38,250 nucleotides of DNA from Kiritimatiellia bacterium (GCA_017631385.1 JAGBTH010000091.1:1-38250); one strand, 5' to 3'. Positions 7,864 to 17,496 are shown, counted from the first letter of the stretch. The notes: generated by a model not told the origin, from the sequence alone. Made by a program: numbers and translations.

Positions 7864-9012
7864 TTAAGCAAGCGACTTATAGAGCTTTTCAATATCCTTA
7901 ACCGTGCAATCGCGAGGATTACCAGGGCGGCAGGCATCAGCATAAGCAGACTCAGCTAAGAATTTAACGTCTTCCATCTTAAGAACGCCCTTCAAGTCAG
8001 CTGGAATACCAACATCCTTAGCGAGCTTCTCGACAGCAGCGATAGCAGCCTTACGATATTCAGGCATTGTCATCTTATCGACATTCTTTACGCCCATCGC
8101 TCGAGCGATTTCACGATACTTAGTACCCGTCTTCGTAGCATTAAACTTCATCGCGGTTGGTAAAAGAATCGCGCAAGCCTTACCGTGAGGCATATCATAA
8201 AGCGCCGAAAGACCATGAGCCATCGCGTGGTCAACGCCTAAGCCAACGTTCGAAAAGCCCATACCAGCGATATACTGACCGAGAGCCATTCCAGCGCGCC
8301 CAGAGGGCTTATTAGCTACAGCATCGCGCAAGGACGACGAAATAAGGCGAATAGCTTCTAAGTGAAGCATATCCGTAATCGCGCACGCAGCCTTAGTAAT
8401 ATAACCTTCAATCGCGTGAGTAAGAGCGTCCATACCCGTGAAAGCTGTAAGACCCTTAGGCATCGAGGACATCATTTCGGGATCAACGAACGCTACAACT
8501 GGAATATCGTGAGGATCAACACAAACGAATTTACGCTTCTTCTCAACATCGGTGTTAACGTAGTTAATAGTAACTTCGGCGGCAGTACCAGCGGTAGTGG
8601 GAACAGCGAGAATCGGCTTCGATGGATTCTTAGTAGGAGCGACACCCTCTAAAGAGCGAACATCAGCGAACTTAGGATTAGCGATAATAATGCCAACAGC
8701 CTTAGCAGTATCCATCGCGGATCCACCGCCAATAGCTATAATCGAATCAGCCTTAGCCGCCTTAAACGCCTTTACGCCATCCTTAACATTCTTAATAGTT
8801 GGGTTAGCCTTAATATCCGAATAAACGGCATATTTAACCTTAGCCTTATCAAGAATATCAGTCACCTTCTTAGTTACACCAAACTTGATAAGATCAGGAT
8901 CAGTGAACACAATAGGTTTTTTCAAATTACGCTGCCCAAGCTCCGCAGTAATCGAAGCGATTGCACCAGCACCATGATATGATGTTTCATTAAGAATGAT
9001 TCTATTAACCAT
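7864..9012 (-). CDS. fucO: Lactaldehyde reductase (iron-dependent alcohol dehydrogenase)
   Basis: Cytoplasmic NAD-dependent, iron-containing alcohol dehydrogenase of 382 residues. FucO reduces L-lactaldehyde, the product of fucose or rhamnose breakdown, to 1,2-propanediol. The sequence follows E. coli FucO closely along its length: NRIILNETSYHGAGA at the start, nucleotide-binding IAIGGGSAMDTAKAVGI, VPTTAGTAAEVTINYV and RKFVCVDPHDIP. Iron-ligand positions are retained in GMDALTHAIEGY (Asp, His), VDHAMAH (His) and DMPHG (His). The GGNPRE-type tail appears as PGNPRDCTVKDI. It has its own promoter (9040-9068), a GGAA ribosome site and its own terminator. Lying beside a GH95 fucosidase, it makes a fucose pathway likely, although fucose isomerase, kinase and aldolase are not in the window. 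Confidence 0.93.
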   Translation of the reverse strand: MVNRIILNETSYHGAGAIASITAELGQRNLKKPIVFTDPDLIKFGVTKKVTDILDKAKVKYAVYSDIKANPTIKNVKDGVKAFKAAKADSIIAIGGGSAMDTAKAVGIIIANPKFADVRSLEGVAPTKNPSKPILAVPTTAGTAAEVTINYVNTDVEKKRKFVCVDPHDIPVVAFVDPEMMSSMPKGLTAFTGMDALTHAIEGYITKAACAITDMLHLEAIRLISSSLRDAVANKPSGRAGMALGQYIAGMGFSNVGLGVDHAMAHGLSALYDMPHGKACAILLPTAMKFNATKTGTKYREIARAMGVKNVDKMTMPEYRKAAIAAVEKLAKDVGIPADLKGVLKMEDVKFLAESAYADACRPGNPRDCTVKDIEKLYKSLA

Positions 9013-9039
9013 AATGAGTTCCTTTATTTAATTATTTGA

Positions 9040-9068
9040 ATTATACCATATCACCTTCTCTTTTTCCA
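9040..9068 (-). promoter_or_regulatory. fucO promoter
   Basis: -35 TGGAAA (9063-9068), 17-bp spacer, perfect -10 TATAAT (9040-9045). A GGAA ribosome site lies about 8 nt before the ATG. Confidence 0.7.
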
Positions 9069-9088
9069 GCGATCACGTTCTCCCTATA

Positions 9089-9120
9089 AAACGCGGCAGC
9101 AATCTCTTGCCGCCGCGCTT
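9089..9120 (-). terminator. Intrinsic terminator after the 1,403-residue surface protein
   Basis: GCGGCAGCA (9093-9101) and TGCCGCCGC (9108-9116) form a 9-bp stem with one G-U pair on the minus-strand transcript, followed by TTTTAT. It lies about 30 bp past the stop of the large gene. Confidence 0.8.
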
Positions 9121-9146
9121 ACTTTTTATTAACCTCTTATATACTG

Positions 9147-12100
9147 TTACTCAATTACAAGCTTAAAGGTTACTGCATCTGAATCAAACTTATCATAGCT
9201 CGCTTCGCCAGTTGCGAGGTCATAATACTTAACCTTAATGGACTTACCAGGGCGGAGTGTACCGCCTGTTAATTCATAAGAAGACTTCTCAGGATTAAGT
9301 ACGTCGATTTCTGTAACCTCGAATGTATAATCCGCTGTAGCTACATACGCACCATCAACTTTAGTAATCTTAACGGCACCCGCGAGAGCGGCATCAATCT
9401 TATCGAGCGCGGCACTATTAGAAGCGACGCCATTAAGAACATAAGACTCAGGCGTTACAACGATGTAATTACCACCTTCAGCGAACGTATACTTACTCTC
9501 AGCCATAAAGGTTGTACCAGCTGTTTCCGCCGCGTTATTGCGAGGATCGAAGCCTACGAACGTACCACCATTGACCGTGATATTTCCCTTATACGTATCA
9601 TGGCTATTAAGCGTAAACTCTGGCGTCTCGCACTCAAAGCTACCGCCATTAATAATTACCTCGCCACCATTCTTAGCGTAGATAAGATCGAAGTGCGCAT
9701 TGGGATCAGTCTTATCGGTAGCACCAACATTGGTAAAGTTACCTCCATTAATAATAACCTTACCGCCATTAGCCCAAATAGCAATGTTGTAATCGTTATC
9801 GCCAACACCATTAATAACACCAGTACCAAGCGAGTCATTAATCGTAAGCTCACCGCCAGCTACGACGCAGAATACACCATCACCAACCTTGTCGTTCTCG
9901 GTAGCAGCGATAGTCTTACCATTAAGATCAACCGTTAGCTCCTTATTAATTACAAGCGCCGCGTCAGTACCGACATTCGTAAGTAGCTTAATGGTATCCC
10001 CCGCCTTAGCCGCGTTAATCGCCGCGTCAAGAGATGTGAAATAACTATCGCCAATCTGAACTTGAACCTTCTCAATCGGAGATGTCGGCTTTTCAACGAG
10101 AATACCGCCAATCAAATCCGTTACCGCACAATCAATCGCGGTTGTATCAGAAACCGTTACAGAGCCAGTAGTAATCGTACCTGCGACAAGACCAACCGAG
10201 TTAGCCCACATTGCGCCAGTAGCGGAAAGCTGAACCTTCTCAACAGCATTGCCCGAAGCAGAACCACCAGCGAGCATGATACCCGCAACGCCACCAACTG
10301 AAGCTGTTCCATTAAGAGTAAGGTTCTTAACGGTATTGTTATTAAGCTCAATCTTCGTTGAAGCATAACCGATTACACCGCCAACGTAAGAAGCAGCACT
10401 AATCGAAGTACCATCAACCGTGCAGTTCGTAACCTTAAGCGCGGGGCTATAATAGTCATAACCAACGATCGCTCCAACGCCAGTAGCATTCGCCGCGTTA
10501 ATAGCAACGTTCTTAACAGTTACATTATCAATCGCGCCAGAGCAGTTATAAGCGAAGCCTACAAGAGCTGCGACATTGTTACCGGTATATTCTGCTGTAA
10601 TGTTAACATTTTCAAGTGTAAGATTCTTAATCTGAGCGTTACCAGCTATGCAGCCGAACAAACCCGTACAAATATAACCCCAAGGATCTTTAGCGCTCTC
10701 AACGCTATTAAGATTTAAAATCTTCTTACCCTTACCGTCGAAGATACCATCGAACGAAGTATCAGCCGCGTCACCAATATTGACCGACCAGTCAACGCTC
10801 GACATATCAATATCAGCGCCAAGAGCAACCCAAACGCCTTCAGCGTTGTACTTAGTCTCACCCGCGTTCACGCTATCGCGGAAAAGAACGAGATCCTCAA
10901 GGCTCATAATAAGGAACGGAGCAGCCTCAGTACCAGAACCTAAGAGAGCACTCTTTTTGGGAGGAACGATGCTGTTAAAGACAACATTGTTATTCGCGAT
11001 GTTGCTACTTACTTTATTAATCGCAATAGTCGTTGAAGTTTGACCATCAGCGAATTGATAACCCTCAGCCGCATTAAGAGTTAACTCAACATTCGAACCT
11101 CTTTGAACAGTGATTGAACCCGATACAGTCTCACCATTATAAACCCAAGTCGCATTATCAATCGTTGGAAGAGCAACCGTCACATAATGAATCGGGAACT
11201 GATATGATTCAGAAGCGATAACGTACACTGTTTCGGTCACTACATTATTTTTAGTGCGGCAAAGCTGAAGCTCAATTGTACATGTAGTTCCATCATTCTC
11301 ATCTGAGAGATTCTCAAGACCAACTGCGAGCGACGGGAACTCATCACCCTTTAAAAAGCGCGAGAACGACAACTGAGTATATCCACTTTCAGCAATCTTA
11401 GTACTTAAGGCTCTATAAATCTCATTAGCCGCCATATCTCTATCAAGCTCATCGTTCAAGGCGAGCTGAGTCTGAGCATAAACTCTCACACTACCAGCTT
11501 TCACCGGGCGATTGAATTTAACTACGCAATCAACAGCATAACCGATAAACGGAGTTAGCATTGAATTAAGTTCAGCGCGACGATACCACTGTGCGTCTGT
11601 ATAATCACTTCTTGAAGTACTAGTCTTCACATAAATAGAGCGATCCTCATCTGAAAGACCTGTAATAGACCAGCCCTTTTCTGCATTCGAAATAGATTTT
11701 TCCGTCACTATCGGATAAGGGAATTTACCAACCCAATAATACCCATCTGCAAGCGTTTCGATATATTCGTTAGCCAAAAACGCTGCGACAGAATTCTTAA
11801 ACTGTCCGCCACGAAGATTCGCGACACTCGTCGCGGCAGAAACATTAACGCCCGCTTTAAGCGTACCATCGAATTTACCACCGTGAACAATAAACTCTCC
11901 AGCATTGAGCAAAACATCACCTGAATAAGTCCCGTATGTCACTTCGAGCGTACCGTTATTCTCAATAAGATTTCCTGATGTTGTCGACAAGGTACTCGGC
12001 TCATCATAATTTGAACTATCTTCCAATTTTAAACTACCATTATTGATAATCGCTCCATTCGCAGCAGCAATATCGAAACCAGCGAGCTCGAGAGTTACAG

Positions 12101-13358
12101 TTTCCCCTGCGGCAATCGTAACTGGAGTGGACAACTCAACATCAGATATAAATTCAATTTTAGCGCCATCGCTTGCTGCGTCAATAGCCGCTTGCAATGT
12201 CTCGTATGTTGTATCTCCAATCTTCGCTACCTTAACTACATCTACAACAGGCTTTTTCTCCTGAACTACCCAATTGCCGTCACTACCCTTTACTGCCTCA
12301 AGATCCGTTGAAGCTAAATAAGACGTAGGATCGTTCTTATATGAGCCTCCATATATCTTATAATTCGTTCCGAATGAAGTTGAATACGAGCTGCCGCAAT
12401 AGAAGAACGCACCGCCTCCTGAAGGGAATTTAGACGGCAAACTGACCGAGCCGCAATCGTAAATATGCACCTGTCCCGAATACGTATCCTGATTTGTATT
12501 AACGGCCGAAGCTTTCGCAGTCGAACAATTCAAGTACGCTACACCAGAATTCGTCAACTGTTTAGTCGTAGCCGTACTCGCATTCAAAAGCGTAACGAAA
12601 GAGTTAGATTTAAGCTCGACACCGATTCCTCCAGAATAGCCGGCACAATCGACCACAAGACCAATCGTCTTTTGATCGCCCGAGGGAGAGGCTGTGCCAT
12701 CCGCCAACAACACCACCACCTTGCCGTTTGTCACGACTGGCGAAGACTGAAAAGGATAAGACGTAAACTTAGCCGCAGCATACGCATCATTGAACGATGA
12801 GTAGGCTGCTACAAATGTACGGCCACCGTTGATACCTGAAGAAACATTACAGACAACAGCTGCAGGAGAAAAATCAAGAGAAGTCCAACTTACACCATTA
12901 TCAACAGAAACGCTTGTATTGATCTTACACGAAATAGTATTACTTCCTGATTTTACAATCTTACCCCCCGACGAATCAACTTCGGTAACTTCATATTCCA
13001 TACCTGCAAATTTATTGTTTGAACCGCCAACCGTCGGCAATATGCGCTTTTCTTTAGTAACGATTTTCATAGCGCCTGCTACAACTGTTCCTGACCCAGA
13101 AAGGCTGTAATATGTCTTTTTTAAGCCAAACCATTCGGATTTATATCCCAGCGTTAACGTAACACCATCACTCAACGTTACAACATATCCCTCAGGGATT
13201 GTTATATTCTTCGTCGTCGTAAAGTTTGACGTAATCGTAATATTCTTATCCGCGGCAGAAAGAGCAGAAACCAATGCTGACTCGCTCGTAACATTAACCG
13301 CAAACGAACATATTGTAAACGCAGTCGCCAACGCAGCAATAAAAAATCTTTTTATCAT
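9147..13358 (-). CDS. Very large secreted beta-helix/GLUG-repeat surface protein
   Basis: A 1,403-residue protein with a signal peptide (MIKRFFIAALATAFTICSFA). Its body is Ser/Thr/Asn/Val-rich and looks like stacked beta-strands of a right-handed helix (short TLxLNGxT/LTIxxGxF-type turns). A module beginning AKIGDTTYETLQAAIDAA occurs near residue 376 and again as VQIGDSYFTSLDAAINAAKA near 1,105. Between about 890 and 1,055 lie GLUG-type repeats (LVGFAYN, AIVGYDYYS, GVIGYAST, VAGIMLAGG), known from bacterial adhesins and some peptidases. A middle segment (about 560-800) is a separate globular region. The C-terminus (GGTLRPGKSIKVKYYD) has no LPXTG or PEP-CTERM signal. No catalytic motif is seen; I infer adhesion or glycan binding. 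A GGAG site precedes the ATG. Confidence 0.75.
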   Translation of the reverse strand: MIKRFFIAALATAFTICSFAVNVTSESALVSALSAADKNITITSNFTTTKNITIPEGYVVTLSDGVTLTLGYKSEWFGLKKTYYSLSGSGTVVAGAMKIVTKEKRILPTVGGSNNKFAGMEYEVTEVDSSGGKIVKSGSNTISCKINTSVSVDNGVSWTSLDFSPAAVVCNVSSGINGGRTFVAAYSSFNDAYAAAKFTSYPFQSSPVVTNGKVVVLLADGTASPSGDQKTIGLVVDCAGYSGGIGVELKSNSFVTLLNASTATTKQLTNSGVAYLNCSTAKASAVNTNQDTYSGQVHIYDCGSVSLPSKFPSGGGAFFYCGSSYSTSFGTNYKIYGGSYKNDPTSYLASTDLEAVKGSDGNWVVQEKKPVVDVVKVAKIGDTTYETLQAAIDAASDGAKIEFISDVELSTPVTIAAGETVTLELAGFDIAAANGAIINNGSLKLEDSSNYDEPSTLSTTSGNLIENNGTLEVTYGTYSGDVLLNAGEFIVHGGKFDGTLKAGVNVSAATSVANLRGGQFKNSVAAFLANEYIETLADGYYWVGKFPYPIVTEKSISNAEKGWSITGLSDEDRSIYVKTSTSRSDYTDAQWYRRAELNSMLTPFIGYAVDCVVKFNRPVKAGSVRVYAQTQLALNDELDRDMAANEIYRALSTKIAESGYTQLSFSRFLKGDEFPSLAVGLENLSDENDGTTCTIELQLCRTKNNVVTETVYVIASESYQFPIHYVTVALPTIDNATWVYNGETVSGSITVQRGSNVELTLNAAEGYQFADGQTSTTIAINKVSSNIANNNVVFNSIVPPKKSALLGSGTEAAPFLIMSLEDLVLFRDSVNAGETKYNAEGVWVALGADIDMSSVDWSVNIGDAADTSFDGIFDGKGKKILNLNSVESAKDPWGYICTGLFGCIAGNAQIKNLTLENVNITAEYTGNNVAALVGFAYNCSGAIDNVTVKNVAINAANATGVGAIVGYDYYSPALKVTNCTVDGTSISAASYVGGVIGYASTKIELNNNTVKNLTLNGTASVGGVAGIMLAGGSASGNAVEKVQLSATGAMWANSVGLVAGTITTGSVTVSDTTAIDCAVTDLIGGILVEKPTSPIEKVQVQIGDSYFTSLDAAINAAKAGDTIKLLTNVGTDAALVINKELTVDLNGKTIAATENDKVGDGVFCVVAGGELTINDSLGTGVINGVGDNDYNIAIWANGGKVIINGGNFTNVGATDKTDPNAHFDLIYAKNGGEVIINGGSFECETPEFTLNSHDTYKGNITVNGGTFVGFDPRNNAAETAGTTFMAESKYTFAEGGNYIVVTPESYVLNGVASNSAALDKIDAALAGAVKITKVDGAYVATADYTFEVTEIDVLNPEKSSYELTGGTLRPGKSIKVKYYDLATGEASYDKFDSDAVTFKLVIE

Positions 13359-13380
13359 ACCTCTATCTCCTTTTTACTAT

Positions 13381-13414
13381 CGAAAGAGGGCGGCATATTC
13401 TGCCGTCCTCTTTA
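13381..13414 (-). terminator. Hairpin terminator between the two giant genes
   Basis: AAAGAGGGCGGCA (13383-13395) and TGCCGTCCTCTTT (13401-13413) form a 13-bp stem with one non-Watson-Crick position. No separate promoter is visible before the next gene, so partial read-through may express both. Confidence 0.65.
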
Positions 13415-13436
13415 ACCCTTTTTATCAGTCGTAAAT

Positions 13437-16400
13437 TTAGTTAGACTTCTTCTCAGCCTTAACACGGAAGAAGTAACCAGACGCGGGCTTATGCCACTTT
13501 AACGGCAAAGCAATATCAGCGCCCTTAATTACACTATCTTCATCAGCTTCAATATCGCCCCATATCTTAAGGTCAGCCGAACCCTCGATCGTATAATCGC
13601 GGCGCGTATCCTTAAGGAATCCGACAGACGGCTCACCATCAACAACCTGAATCTGGAGCGTGAGCTCATTCGCGACCGACCAAGTCTCATCGTCATTCTG
13701 CGTGACATACTTACCCTTAGCCTCAAAGCTCTCAGCGAGCGCCTGAGCCGTCTCTGGGAGAGTTAATACCGACTTATCCTCAAGCTCGATATTATCAGCC
13801 GTAAAGCCAACGAGCATACCCTCGCCGACGATCGCGACATTCGCGCCCGAGATGGTAATCTTCTTGCCTTCGGCGAGAGTAATTGACTTATTCTCACCAA
13901 TATTGAAGAAGAGGTTACGCGTACCGGAAACCGTAAGATCATCATTAATCTCATAGTTCTTGAGAATCGAAATCTCGCTTCCGTTGGCCGAACCTTCTAA
14001 GTCAGCAATGGCATCAATCGCGTCCTGAAGTGTTTCGCAATTAATAGCGGCTCCGCTGGAACCAACGATAATCGCATTGTCTGTCTCAGCTGGGAGTTCG
14101 AAGGTATATTCGTTACCGATTGTGTAGAACTCGCTCTCGTTCTTAGGATTATACATCTTAAGAGTGAGCTTAACTGTAAGGCCAGGATTCTTAGCGATGA
14201 ACTCAGGGCGAAGAGCAACGCCACAGCTAAACTCCTTAACGAGAGTTGCGACTTCACCGTAGGTCATCTTTAGTCCAGGCTTCTTAAGAAGTCCCGCGCC
14301 AAAATCCATAATTCTAAGAGGCTCGTTAGCCTTAAGCTCTACATCAGTCGTAGGAACGCTAATCCAGTTCTTAGCCCACGAATCGTATTGACCCGCGAGA
14401 TAACCATCAGACGTGGCGCTGCTGCAATTGAACTTCGCGTCCGCACTAATCGTAAACTCAAAGTCAGCGTACCAATTCGTAAAGCAGAGCATCTGGAATT
14501 CAGAAACTTTATTCGCCTTGAACTTCAACGTATAATTTAAGTCCTTAGGAGCATTCTTCTCTTCCAACTCCGCTTTCGTAAGTGAAGTAATCGTCGCGGT
14601 CGGCAATTTAGCGACAGCGATAATCGCCATCTCATCATCGCCGAGATCACAGCATACATAGCCGGCCTTAACCCAAGCGCGATCGAACGCGCTAGCGAGA
14701 TACGCGCCGCCCGTAACTTCAATCGTACCAGTATTCTCAACGCCTAGCGCGAAAACGCCGCCCTTAAGATTAGCTGTACCTGCATTAGAGAATTGAACTC
14801 CAATCATGCCCTGCATTAAAGCCGACGAATCCGTAATCGTAAGCGTACCGAAGTTAGAAAGCTTAGCGCCTTCAGCACCTGCAATAGTCTTACCATTAAG
14901 ATCAATCGTGAAATCTTCCTTATCAGCAGGAACTACGAATGTTTCGTTAAGCGTAATATCCTTTTCAATCTTAATCGTATCGCCAGCAACTGCCGCGGTG
15001 ACAGCATCAGCGAGCGTAGCATACGTCGTCTTACCGATCGTAGCGGCTACACTGGTAGTTTCGAATGTAAACTCCTCTCCGATTGTATAAGACTCACTCT
15101 CATTCTTAGGATTGTACATCTTAAGAGAGAGCTTAACCGTAAGACCAGGATTCTTAGCGATGAACTCAGGGCGAAGAGCAACGCCACAGCTAAACTCCTT
15201 AACGAGAGTTGCGACTTCACCATACGTCATCTTAAGCCCAGGCTTCTTAAGAAGGCCCGCGCCAAAATCCATTATCTTAAGAGCCTCGTTAGCCTTAAGC
15301 TCTACATCAGTCGTAGGAACGCTGATCCAGTTCTTAGCCCACGAATCATATTGCCCCGCGAGATAACCGTCAGAGTTAGCGCTGCTGCAATTGAACTTCG
15401 CATCCGCGCTAATCGTAAACTCAAAGTCAGCATACCAATTCGTAAAGCAGAGCATCTGGAATTCAGAAACCTGATCAGCTGTAAACTTCAAGGAGTAGGT
15501 TAAATCCTTAGGAGCATTCTTAGCTACTAACTCATCATTCGAAATCGAAGTAACCGTAGCCGTAGGCAATTTAGCAACCGCAATAATCGCAGTCTCGTCA
15601 TCACCAACATCACAGCAAGCGTAACCAGACTTAACCCAAGCGCGATTGAACGCACTAGCGAGATACACACCGCCCGTAACTTCAATCGTACCAGTATTCT
15701 CAACGCCAAGCGCGAAAACGCCGCCCGTAAGATTCGCCGTCCCCGCGTTAGAGAATTTAACCTCGAACATACCAGTCATCTCAGATGACGAATCTGTTAC
15801 CGTAAGCGTACCTAAGTTAGAAAGCTTAGCGCCCTCAGCACCCGTAATGGTCTTACCATTAAGATCAATCGTCAGACCTTCCTTTGCAGCAGGAATCACG
15901 AGAGTTTCATCAAGAGCAATATCCTTTTCGAGCTTAATAACATCGCCAGCAACTGCCGCGGAAACCGCATCAGAAATCGAAGCATATTCCGTCTCACCAA
16001 TCTTGGCAACAACCTCAGCGGGAAGAGCATAGCGAAGAACTACAATACCCGAGCCGCCAGCGCCGCCCTTTCTCGTCTCTGCATTGTTATTTCTTCCACC
16101 TCCGCCACCGCCACCGCCGCAGTTCGCCTTCGCAGAAGTTGCATTGCCGCTGTTACTACCACCATTACCAGCATTTGTACCACCAGAACCTTTGGTATCT
16201 TTGCCGCCGCCGCCACCACCAGATCCATAAATAATAAGCGAGCCAGTAATATCCATTTTAAGGCCTGCTCCGCCAGCACCTCCTTTACTCCCAGAGCCAG
16301 CGCTACCAACTCCAGTTGCTCCACCACCGCCACCACTACAATATGCGCTCTTCCCATTAGCACCACCCTTTTCACCAAAGGACTCGGCAAAAACAAATGT

Positions 16401-16985
16401 TGAATCATAATCATTGGTAACAACATTTCCGCCAGCGTAGGAATATGAACTTGATGCTCCACCACCAGAACTAGAGCCACCGTCTCCGCCAACTGTCTTA
16501 TTCTTACCAGCGCCACCACCCTTCGCAACTACATAGGATACATCGCTTACGAAGATTGAAGAATCTTTTCCGTAACCACCCCTACTGCCATTAGTTGTTC
16601 CGCCATCACCACCAGCACCTACTGTAATATCAACTGCAACATTCTTTTTCAACTGGTACACATAGCCAGTAACGACACCGCCGCCGCCGCCGCCAGGCCC
16701 CCAAGTGCCAGCGCCACCACCGCCGCCACCGCCGACGACGAGGAACTGAACGTTCTCAAGGGTAGCGGGAACAGTCCAAGAAATATCATAGCTATCCTTG
16801 GTAAAGACTACTGCAGTCTCACGCCCATCGGCAAGACCTTTAATCTCATAGCCAACTTCAACGTCTGTATTAACAGCGTCGTATAGCTTATTAGTAATTA
16901 CCTCAGCGCACGCACTCGCCGCGCCTAATACTACGAACGCGGCGCATATCGCCTTATTCGCTAATGATTTTATCATCTTTTTCAT
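13437..16985 (-). CDS. Secreted polyglycine-domain protein with internal duplication
   Basis: A 1,182-residue secreted protein. A signal peptide (AICAAFVVLGAASACA) is followed by a beta-rich start (SYDISWTVPATLENVQFLVV) leading into a glycine-rich domain (about 80-315). That domain has many GGGGGGG runs broken by VVTGYVYQL, VDITVGAGGDGG and GYGKDSSIF, the layout of the bacterial Gly-rich domain. Two near-identical 321-residue units follow (about 325-645 and 646-966). Each opens with AKIGETEYASI/ATIGKTTYATL and ends in a block almost unchanged between copies, around GQYDSWAKNWISVPTTDVEL. The last 210 residues hold another strand-rich module and a tail, LPLKWHKPASGYFFRVKAEK, typical of secreted proteins in this kind of genome. 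No catalytic motif is visible. A surface structural or adhesive role is inference. Confidence 0.78.
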   Translation of the reverse strand: MKKMIKSLANKAICAAFVVLGAASACAEVITNKLYDAVNTDVEVGYEIKGLADGRETAVVFTKDSYDISWTVPATLENVQFLVVGGGGGGGAGTWGPGGGGGGVVTGYVYQLKKNVAVDITVGAGGDGGTTNGSRGGYGKDSSIFVSDVSYVVAKGGGAGKNKTVGGDGGSSSGGGASSSYSYAGGNVVTNDYDSTFVFAESFGEKGGANGKSAYCSGGGGGATGVGSAGSGSKGGAGGAGLKMDITGSLIIYGSGGGGGGKDTKGSGGTNAGNGGSNSGNATSAKANCGGGGGGGGRNNNAETRKGGAGGSGIVVLRYALPAEVVAKIGETEYASISDAVSAAVAGDVIKLEKDIALDETLVIPAAKEGLTIDLNGKTITGAEGAKLSNLGTLTVTDSSSEMTGMFEVKFSNAGTANLTGGVFALGVENTGTIEVTGGVYLASAFNRAWVKSGYACCDVGDDETAIIAVAKLPTATVTSISNDELVAKNAPKDLTYSLKFTADQVSEFQMLCFTNWYADFEFTISADAKFNCSSANSDGYLAGQYDSWAKNWISVPTTDVELKANEALKIMDFGAGLLKKPGLKMTYGEVATLVKEFSCGVALRPEFIAKNPGLTVKLSLKMYNPKNESESYTIGEEFTFETTSVAATIGKTTYATLADAVTAAVAGDTIKIEKDITLNETFVVPADKEDFTIDLNGKTIAGAEGAKLSNFGTLTITDSSALMQGMIGVQFSNAGTANLKGGVFALGVENTGTIEVTGGAYLASAFDRAWVKAGYVCCDLGDDEMAIIAVAKLPTATITSLTKAELEEKNAPKDLNYTLKFKANKVSEFQMLCFTNWYADFEFTISADAKFNCSSATSDGYLAGQYDSWAKNWISVPTTDVELKANEPLRIMDFGAGLLKKPGLKMTYGEVATLVKEFSCGVALRPEFIAKNPGLTVKLTLKMYNPKNESEFYTIGNEYTFELPAETDNAIIVGSSGAAINCETLQDAIDAIADLEGSANGSEISILKNYEINDDLTVSGTRNLFFNIGENKSITLAEGKKITISGANVAIVGEGMLVGFTADNIELEDKSVLTLPETAQALAESFEAKGKYVTQNDDETWSVANELTLQIQVVDGEPSVGFLKDTRRDYTIEGSADLKIWGDIEADEDSVIKGADIALPLKWHKPASGYFFRVKAEKKSN
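14087..16012 (-). repeat. 963-bp direct tandem duplication inside the polyglycine-protein gene
   Basis: Two adjacent copies with an exact 963-bp offset (for example TTAGCGATGAACTCAGGGCG at 14191 and 15154), about 14087-15049 and 15050-16012. Identity is near-perfect over the last third of the translated unit and lower over the first third. The offset is a multiple of three, so the frame is kept. Confidence 0.85.
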
Positions 16986-17026
16986 TATTTTTCTTTTTCC
17001 TTTTTTTGTTAAATTCTTAAAAAAAA

Positions 17027-17032
17027 ATTATA
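17027..17032 (-). promoter_or_regulatory. Probable -10 box of the polyglycine-protein gene
   Basis: A perfect TATAAT on the minus strand, about 42 bp before the ATG at 16985. The -35 is poor (TAGTAA at 18 bp). A GGA ribosome core lies in an A-rich leader. Confidence 0.45.
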
Positions 17033-17238
17033 GTACGATCCTAGACGGTTTTACTAAAAAATCGCTATTAGCTGTGACCCTAAATGCGGTTTTTAACCTT
17101 TATAGATATCGAAAATGATATCGCAAAAATCCATCACGCCATGAGAAAAAATTCCTCATGAAGGAACGATTTATACCCAAAATATACAGTTCTACGATGC
17201 GGCAAGAGAGGTATTTCGCAAGATCTACGCAAAGAGTG

Positions 17239-17249
17239 CCCCCCCCCCC
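17239..17249. repeat. Homopolymer tract of 11 C
   Basis: Eleven consecutive C on the plus strand, about 210 bp upstream of the inferred -10 of the polyglycine-protein gene and outside any supported gene. Such tracts are prone to slippage and to sequencing error. Confidence 0.85.
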
Positions 17250-17270
17250 GCTCAGGGGCGATAATTTAGC

Positions 17271-17341
17271 AAAAAATGAGCTAATAACTGATTTATTATC
17301 AGTTATTGACGATGTTTTATAGTTTTTAGCGCTCATTTTTT
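17271..17341. repeat. Large two-tier inverted repeat
   Basis: Outer perfect 11-bp arms AAAAAATGAGC (17271-17281) and GCTCATTTTTT (17331-17341) enclose an inner perfect 10-bp pair, AATAACTGAT (17283-17292) and ATCAGTTATT (17298-17307). A T-run follows the outer stem on both strands, so it could act as a bidirectional terminator. The remaining bases 17033-17238 and 17342-17496 show nothing I can support. Confidence 0.65.
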
Positions 17342-17496
17342 AGATAATTCTCCCTCAGTTTAAGGGCGTGTATTATAGCATATTTTTGTGTATTGCAATA
17401 GTGGAAATGTAATTTTTTTGAAAAAGGTGAGATTGAGGGGGTAGTAGCGGTAGAAATTAGGTCTAGTGGTAGAGTGGTGGGATAGTTTCTTATAGT

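Noticed and set aside
17338..17496. tRNA or small RNA gene in the gap before the repeat assembly
   Set aside because: I found no cloverleaf, no TTCGA-type T-loop context and no promoter-terminator pair.
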